A DNA stretch of 64,000 bases from Gemmatimonadaceae bacterium (GTDB taxonomy: Bacteria; Gemmatimonadota; Gemmatimonadetes; Gemmatimonadales; Gemmatimonadaceae): NCBI GenBank assembly GCA_030647905.1, contig JAUSJA010000017.1:1-64000 (forward strand). Reading direction: 5' to 3'. The notes under the pieces are model-generated. The model saw nothing but the letters and a program-made list of their open reading frames with translations, did no database searches and was not told the DNA's origin. Positions 59,031 to 64,000 of the stretch are shown one piece after another (positions within the stretch are counted from its first letter, which is position 1; every line of letters starts with the position of its first letter). Both the position numbers and the translations under genes were made by a program.

Positions 59031-60019
59031 AGGTGATCATTCCACTCGCGGGAAAGGGCACGCGTCTCCGTCCCCACACGCACGTAACGCCGAAGCCGAT
59101 GATGCGAGTCGCCGGCAAGCCGGTGATGTCGTATGTACTCGACGAGCTGCGCGAGCTGGGCGGCATCGAAGAGATCATCTACATAACCGGCCATCTCAAG
59201 GAGAAAGTCGAGGATTTCGCGCGGAAGAGCCTCGACATTCCGTCGGTCTTCATCGAGCAGAAGGTTCAGGACGGAACTGCTGGCGCGATCGCGCTGGCGA
59301 GGGACCGGATCGACCAGCCGGTGTTGATTGTCTTCGTGGACACGATCTTCGACGCGGATCTGTCGGTCGTTAACACAACCGCTGCCGACGGAATAATCTG
59401 GACCAAGGAGGTCGAGGACTACCAGCGGTTCGGCGTGGTTGTGACCGACGAGGACGGCAACATGACGAAGATCGTCGAGAAGCCGAAGACGCCGATCTCG
59501 AAGCGTGCGAACATCGGCCTCTACTATATAAAGAACTGGAAGCTGCTGTTCGAGGGCATTGACCACGTGCTCGCGTCGCCGACGAACCAGGGTGAGTATT
59601 ACCTCACCGATGCGTTCCAGTACATGGTAGACAAGGGCGCGAAGATTAAGGTGATTGACGTCGAAGGGTGGTACGACGCGGGCAAGATCGAGACTATGCT
59701 CGAGACCAACCGGACGATGCTGCTGAAGGGTCAGGCGCGAAGGCCGGCCAATTGCGGCGACTGCACGATCGTGGAGCCCGTTTACATCGAAGATGGCGTG
59801 ACGCTCACCGGCTCGACGGTCGGACCGAATGTCTCGATCGGGACGGGAAGCACGATCGAGAATTCCCAGGTGAGCAACTCCATTATCGGCACGGGCGCCC
59901 GGATCAAAGGGTCGAAGATCACCCGGTCGCTTGTCGGTGATGAGGCGGTGCTCGATGGCGTGGTGGGCGAAGTCAGCGTTGGCGATCAATCCGAGGTGAG
60001 AATATCGCCCCCAGGCTGA
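59027..60019 (+). CDS. Sugar nucleotidyltransferase with left-handed beta-helix end
   Basis: 330 residues. MKVIIPLAGKGTRLRPHTHVTPKPMMRVAGKPVMSYVLDELRE is the GxGTRLxPxT and KPM signature of NDP-sugar pyrophosphorylases. The C-terminal part (NCGDCTIVEPVYIEDGVTLTGSTVGPNVSIG) has the hexapeptide repeats of a left-handed beta-helix. The starting ATG overlaps the cupin stop. The nucleotide and sugar cannot be told; glucose-1-phosphate with dTTP is common in this class. It would feed the GT4 enzymes in the same genome. Confidence 0.88.
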   Translation: MKVIIPLAGKGTRLRPHTHVTPKPMMRVAGKPVMSYVLDELRELGGIEEIIYITGHLKEKVEDFARKSLDIPSVFIEQKVQDGTAGAIALARDRIDQPVLIVFVDTIFDADLSVVNTTAADGIIWTKEVEDYQRFGVVVTDEDGNMTKIVEKPKTPISKRANIGLYYIKNWKLLFEGIDHVLASPTNQGEYYLTDAFQYMVDKGAKIKVIDVEGWYDAGKIETMLETNRTMLLKGQARRPANCGDCTIVEPVYIEDGVTLTGSTVGPNVSIGTGSTIENSQVSNSIIGTGARIKGSKITRSLVGDEAVLDGVVGEVSVGDQSEVRISPPG

Positions 60020-61197
60020 GCAAGAACGTCGTCGCGCTCAGTGGGGTCAGCTTCCTCACTGACGTCGCGACGGAGATGATCTATCCGCTGCTGCCCGTAT
60101 TTCTCAGCACGGTGCTGGGCGCGAACGCGAGCTTCATCGGAGCGATAGAGGGTGCGGCGGAATCAACGGCGGCGCTGCTCAAGCTTGCCAGCGGATGGTG
60201 GTCGGACAAGATAAAGAAGCGCAAGTCGCTGGTCGTCTGGGGCTATGGCATCGCGACTGTCGCGCGTCCGTTCACGGCGATGGCGCAGACGGCGACACAG
60301 GTGCTCGCGATTCGCCTGACCGACAGGATCGGGAAGGGAATAAGAAGCTCGCCGAGGGACGCGTTGCTGGCCGATTCGGCGGATGCGGACTCGCGCGGGC
60401 GGGCGTTCGGCTTTCACGCGGCGATGGACAATGCGGGCGCAGTGCTTGGACCACTCATCGCGTTCGCGCTGCTCCATTACTTCGATCTTTCGTTGCGGAG
60501 TGTGTTCTGGCTCGCGGCGATTCCCGGTGCGCTCGCGTTCATCGTTCTCGTGGTGGCCGTGAAGGAAGTCGCGCGCCAGGAGGCACCGGCGCCGGCCGGG
60601 TCAGCGCCGCATCTCTCGATATCGGAGAAGCTGGGCAAGCGGTTCTGGGCCTACCTCTTCGTCGTGCTGATCTTCACGCTCGGGAATTCCACCGACGCCT
60701 TTCTGCTCTTGCGATCGAATCAGCTCGGAGTCGCCGTGGCGCTGGCACCGATTCTGTGGGCGGTGTTGAATCTGGTGAAGGCGGCGCTCGGTACGTGGGG
60801 CGGATCGCTGTCGGATAAACTCGGCAGGAAACCGCTTATCGTTTCGGGATGGCTGCTGTACGCCGCTGTGTATTTCGGATTCGCGCGCGCAAGCCAGCAG
60901 TGGCATGCGTGGGCGCTGATCGCGACTTATGGCGTTTTCTACGCGCTGACCGAGGGGACCGAGAAAGCGCTCGTCGCCGACATTGTCCCGGAGGCGAGAC
61001 GCGGAGCGGCGTTCGGGTGGTTCAATCTCGCTGTTGGGCTTGGCGCGCTGCCGGCATCGCTGATCTTCGGCGCGATCTGGGACAGAGCGGGCGCGCATAA
61101 CGCATTTCTGTTCGGCGCTTCGCTGGCACTCGTCGCAGCAGTTGGAATGGCGATTGTTGCCCCTGGCCGCCGTCCGCAGAATCGCGTGGCGACCTGA
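60016..61197 (+). CDS. MFS transporter
   Basis: About 393 residues from the CTG at 60016, with about eleven to twelve helices. The first canonical ATG is at 60076 (MIYPLLPVFLSTVLGA), but LSKNVVALSGVSFLTDVATE before it is the usual N-terminus of this MFS group (SFLTDVSSEMIYP). No ATG, GTG or TTG exists in between. CTG shares TG with the stop of the preceding gene (CTGA). ASGWWSDKIKKRKSLVVWG is the 2-3 loop motif. The substrate is unknown; members include drug and metabolite exporters. Confidence 0.85.
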   Translation: MSKNVVALSGVSFLTDVATEMIYPLLPVFLSTVLGANASFIGAIEGAAESTAALLKLASGWWSDKIKKRKSLVVWGYGIATVARPFTAMAQTATQVLAIRLTDRIGKGIRSSPRDALLADSADADSRGRAFGFHAAMDNAGAVLGPLIAFALLHYFDLSLRSVFWLAAIPGALAFIVLVVAVKEVARQEAPAPAGSAPHLSISEKLGKRFWAYLFVVLIFTLGNSTDAFLLLRSNQLGVAVALAPILWAVLNLVKAALGTWGGSLSDKLGRKPLIVSGWLLYAAVYFGFARASQQWHAWALIATYGVFYALTEGTEKALVADIVPEARRGAAFGWFNLAVGLGALPASLIFGAIWDRAGAHNAFLFGASLALVAAVGMAIVAPGRRPQNRVAT

Positions 61198-61201
61198 TTC
61201 A

Positions 61202-61396
61202 TCAGCAGCACCTGCTTCCCGGCCTGGTGTAGCGTGTGTCCATCCGTTCTCGCATGAACTGATCGCGGGACATGATGGGCTCACGGTCCGGATGGCAGTG
61301 CGTCACATGGGCGACGTACCGCTCGTAGTCAGGCGCGCCAAGGATCGCGCGCATTACACGCGCGACCTCGGCGAGCCTGACTGCGAGCTGCGTCAT
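61202..61396 (-). CDS. ybdD: YbdD/YjiX family small protein
   Basis: 64 residues. RAILGAPDYERYVAHVTHCHPDREPIMSRDQFMRERMDTRY followed by RPGSRCC at the end is the YbdD/YjiX pattern, including the final CC. The family is known as the small partner of CstA/BtsT pyruvate or peptide carriers. Its ATG shares one base with the stop of the S9 peptidase gene (TGATG); the longer frame to 61480 lies inside that gene. Here it sits behind the peptidase, while cstA is on the far side. Confidence 0.9.
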   Translation of the reverse strand: MTQLAVRLAEVARVMRAILGAPDYERYVAHVTHCHPDREPIMSRDQFMRERMDTRYTRPGSRCC

Positions 61397-63735
61397 CACG
61401 GCGCGTCTGGCTTGAGCGGGACACGCGACGGAAGATTCTCCTCGAAGATCCTGAAGATTCTTCCGTACTCGTCGGTCCACGAAGACGGCCTCACGAACGC
61501 GTGATCCTCGACGGGATATACCGCCAGCTCCCAGTCCTTCTTGCCCAGCTCTATCAGACGCTGCGTGAGACGGACGACATCCTGGAACAGCACGTTCGTA
61601 TCCACCATTCCATGCAGGATCAGCAGCGGATCCTTGAGACCCTCGGCGAAATAGATCGGCGATGACCTGTGAAACGCTACCGTATCGGTCTGAGGGAAGT
61701 TGAGGATGTTCGAAGTGTAGCCGTGATTGTAATGGGCCCAGTCCGTCACGCTTCGGATCGCCGCCCCCACGCCGAAGTACTGCGGCTGCGTGAACAGCGC
61801 GAACAACGTGATGAATCCGCCGTAGCTCCCGCCGTAGATGCCGATCCGCTCCGGATCTATCTGATATTCCTTCGTCAGATACTTCGACGCATCCACCTGG
61901 TCGTGGAGATCGCGCCCGCCCATGTAGCGATAGATCGCGGTGCGCCAGTCACGGCCGTAACCAGCCGATCCGCGGTAATCCACGTCGAGTACGGTATATC
62001 CCTTCGACGCGAGGAACTGGTTGAACATGTACTCGCGCGGATACTCTGACCAGAAATGCCCGACGTTGTGCAGATAGCCCGCGCCGTGCACGAAGATCAC
62101 GGCCGCACCGTTGGACTGGGTACCCATGTCCTTCGGCCTGTAGATGTGCGCCGGGACCATCACACCGTCGCTCGCCGGAATCATCACGATCTCCGGCGTG
62201 ATCCAGTTGAACGACAGCCACTCGGCGCTCGGTGACACGGTAAGCTGCGACATCGCCGCGCCCGCCTTGTTCGACATCAGGAAGAGATCGGGCGGACGGT
62301 TCACATACGAGTGAACGTCGGCAAGCAGCGTTCCATCGGGTGATACGGTCACGCGGTGGCGGCCCGACTTCGTCGTGATCTGCTCGCGCGCGCCTCCGTT
62401 TACCGACATCCGGTAGAATTGCTCCTCGAAAGGCGATGGCTCGTTCGTCTGCAGATAGAATGTCCTGCCGTCGGGAGAGAGCTCGACGCTGAGGACTTCC
62501 CACTTGCCGCTCGTGAGCTGTCGGCGATCCGATCCATCGGCAGCGACAGTGTAGAGGTGCGCGTACCCGCTGGCTTCCGACACATGATAGAAGCGGCGGC
62601 CGCCGTCATACCATCCAGTGCAACCAAAGGCGCATGGCCCGTCGACCCACGCCGTGTCGCGCAGAGTCTCGAGCGTGGTGAGTTTTCCCGTCGGATCCAC
62701 TGACTGCAGCACACGCACCTTGTTGTCCGAGGTGAACGCGTAGAAAGCGCCATGCCTGCCGTCGTGGCTCCAGCCAAGAGGCACAACGAACCCGTTGGCT
62801 GTATCGGTGGGATACGGCTTGAGCCATGTAAGACTGTCGGTGGTCAGGTTCAGAAGGCCGATGCGTCCCTTGTCCTGAACGTCTCCCACGTTGTCCCGAC
62901 CGCGGATCTGCTCCGCGTAGCCGCTCTCGGTAACGAAGCGGGGAATGTCGTTTCCGCGCGCGCCCTGCGGCGGGACTCGCGTCGTGATGAGCAGGGACCC
63001 GGCGTCCGGCGCAGAAGAGAAGGAAGCCAGCTCTTCGCCGCGCTGGGTGTAATACGGCTTGATGCCGCGAGACTCGCGCTCCTTTCGCTCGGCTTTCACT
63101 ATGCTGTCCGCGCGCACACGGTCGCGGATCGCCTCGAAGAGATCGCGCTGTTGCTGCTCGATGCGCCCGCGCTGTCCGGTCGCCTTTGCCGAATCGGCCG
63201 GTTCGGGACCCGCGCGCAAGTCGGTGAGCTGGCGGATCAGCCCACCATTCAGATCAATCGAGTACGCGTTGTTGTCGCGGATGAAATACACTTTCGTGCC
63301 GTCGGCCGAGAATTCGGGCTGGCGCTCGCGAGCATTGGTCTGGGTGAGGCGGCGCGTAGTGCCCCGCTGCATGTCGGTGATGTACAGGTCGCCGTTGTGC
63401 TCGACGGCCTGGTACCGGCCGTTCGACGATCGGTGGCCGCTCGTCGCGAGGGCGCCAGCCGAGTCAAACTGCGCGGGTGACACGCGCTCGGGCTTCGCTC
63501 CCGGAACCGCGCGAACGCGGAACCGCTTCGGCGTCTCGCGCCAGTCGGTGCCCGGCTTGAGCCAGGTGAAGTAGATCCACTTGTTGTCAGCGCTCCATCG
63601 AACGTCCTGCGGGACCGTGCCGTACAGCTCCGGGCCGCGCATGATGTTCCTTATGGAGAAATCGAAGGGTGCTGAGGTCTGCTGCGCTCCAAGAGGCGCA
63701 GCGATGAGAAGTGCTAACAGAATCTTTTGCATCAA
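61396..63735 (-). CDS. S9 family prolyl oligopeptidase-type peptidase (DPP-like)
   Basis: 779 residues. A signal peptide (MMQKILLALLIAAPLGAQ) is followed by an N-terminal beta-propeller with repeated Trp/Asp-rich blades (WSADNKWIYFTWLKPG; SDGRTFYLQTNEPSP type) and a C-terminal alpha/beta hydrolase with GIYGGSYGGFITL (Ser637), HGMVDTN (Asp712) and VEDHAF (His745). These enzymes remove dipeptides or cut short peptides. The signal peptide places it in the periplasm or outside. It sits between cstA and ybdD, whose usual order is adjacent, so peptide supply and uptake may be linked. Confidence 0.93.
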   Translation of the reverse strand: MMQKILLALLIAAPLGAQQTSAPFDFSIRNIMRGPELYGTVPQDVRWSADNKWIYFTWLKPGTDWRETPKRFRVRAVPGAKPERVSPAQFDSAGALATSGHRSSNGRYQAVEHNGDLYITDMQRGTTRRLTQTNARERQPEFSADGTKVYFIRDNNAYSIDLNGGLIRQLTDLRAGPEPADSAKATGQRGRIEQQQRDLFEAIRDRVRADSIVKAERKERESRGIKPYYTQRGEELASFSSAPDAGSLLITTRVPPQGARGNDIPRFVTESGYAEQIRGRDNVGDVQDKGRIGLLNLTTDSLTWLKPYPTDTANGFVVPLGWSHDGRHGAFYAFTSDNKVRVLQSVDPTGKLTTLETLRDTAWVDGPCAFGCTGWYDGGRRFYHVSEASGYAHLYTVAADGSDRRQLTSGKWEVLSVELSPDGRTFYLQTNEPSPFEEQFYRMSVNGGAREQITTKSGRHRVTVSPDGTLLADVHSYVNRPPDLFLMSNKAGAAMSQLTVSPSAEWLSFNWITPEIVMIPASDGVMVPAHIYRPKDMGTQSNGAAVIFVHGAGYLHNVGHFWSEYPREYMFNQFLASKGYTVLDVDYRGSAGYGRDWRTAIYRYMGGRDLHDQVDASKYLTKEYQIDPERIGIYGGSYGGFITLFALFTQPQYFGVGAAIRSVTDWAHYNHGYTSNILNFPQTDTVAFHRSSPIYFAEGLKDPLLILHGMVDTNVLFQDVVRLTQRLIELGKKDWELAVYPVEDHAFVRPSSWTDEYGRIFRIFEENLPSRVPLKPDAP

Positions 63736-63774
63736 ATCAGTCTGGTGTCGGTTGTGGAAGGTAATGTGAACTTA

Positions 63775-64000
63775 CTAACCCGCGGTTGCGTCAACAGCGA
63801 AGTCCCGCGTGTGGCTGAAGTTTACTTCCGTGCTTGTGGCGGGTACGCGTCCGGTCAGGATCCGAATCCACACTCTGGCGGACTCCACAAGAATCACCAC
63901 GACCGCGATCATGAAAAACGCTGCGACAGCGGCATCGAGATGATCGTTGAACATCATTCGCCTCGCCGCTTCGAGCGAAGCGACACCCGGCGGCGTCGCT
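63775..64000 (-). CDS. cstA: Carbon starvation protein CstA, C-terminal part (cut by window edge)
   Basis: The minus-strand frame is open from the window end to a stop at 63775. It reads ATPGVASLEAARRMMFNDHLDAA, then a last membrane helix AAFFMIAVVVILVESARVWIRI and a short tail, as at the CstA/BtsT C-terminus. The ORF beginning at ATG 63957 is internal to it. CstA carries pyruvate or peptides during carbon starvation. It precedes the S9 peptidase by 39 bp on the same strand, so the order is cstA, peptidase, ybdD. Confidence 0.8.
   Translation of the reverse strand, partial: ATPPGVASLEAARRMMFNDHLDAAVAAFFMIAVVVILVESARVWIRILTGRVPATSTEVNFSHTRDFAVDATAG

Noticed and set aside
63775-63957. Stand-alone 60-residue gene
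   Set aside because: The frame stays open to the window edge and the upstream residues continue the CstA C-terminal pattern.

Overview
The window is GC-rich, densely packed bacterial chromosome. No rRNA or tRNA gene was seen. The gene content suggests a Gram-negative, outer-membrane-bearing bacterium with type IV pili, sphingolipid-type genes, HslUV and a split F-type ATP synthase. I infer Gemmatimonadota or a close relative; no phylogenetic marker was available to prove it.

Layout. (1) 0-2.3 kb: remains of a transposon-like end, a cold-shock gene with a long structured leader, infA, dodecin, and a small operon of a NYN-domain protein, a 29-residue ORF and a DUF2283 protein. (2) 2.4-8.4 kb, minus strand: an MmeI-like single-chain restriction-modification enzyme, a patatin-like lipase and an exported M20 peptidase. 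(3) 8.4-15.2 kb: two GT4 glycosyltransferases divergent from a serine palmitoyltransferase / GNAT-type ceramide synthase / ceramide reductase-like operon, followed by a convergent UPF0104 membrane protein. This is probably a (glyco)sphingolipid locus. (4) 15.2-18.9 kb: two heptamer-based repeat arrays, an alpha/beta hydrolase, an MFS protein and a CBS/CorC membrane protein. (5) 18.9-33.3 kb: a type IV pilus block with pilS, pilR, a TMTC-like GT-C glycosyltransferase, the major pilin behind a sigma-54 promoter with an upstream palindrome, minor pilins, pilMNOPQ and a large lipoprotein. (6) 33.4-49.9 kb: housekeeping genes aroC, aroK, DUF494, topA, trmFO, xerC, a cytochrome b / molybdo-oxidoreductase pair, hslV, hslU, argF, gcvT, mogA, a sigma-54 activator with a degenerate receiver, and a conserved hypothetical gene. 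(7) 49.9-54.7 kb: visibly lower GC, holding a 21-codon ORF, an HD-GYP protein and a 1047-residue BTAD/ATPase/TPR regulator; possibly acquired. (8) 54.7-60 kb: a BsuPI-like protein, the F0 plus delta half of the ATP synthase behind a CRP-like palindrome, a cupin and a sugar nucleotidyltransferase. (9) 60-64 kb: an MFS transporter, then on the minus strand cstA (running off the window), an S9 peptidase and ybdD.

Genes are strongly coupled. Four-base start/stop overlaps (ATGA, GTGA) are common, and at three junctions the only start fitting this pattern is CTG or ATA. The most interesting observations are the sphingolipid cluster, the TMTC-like enzyme beside a Ser/Thr-rich pilin under apparent sigma-54 control, the cstA-peptidase-ybdD arrangement, the non-canonical coupled starts, and the heptamer arrays at two distant loci.
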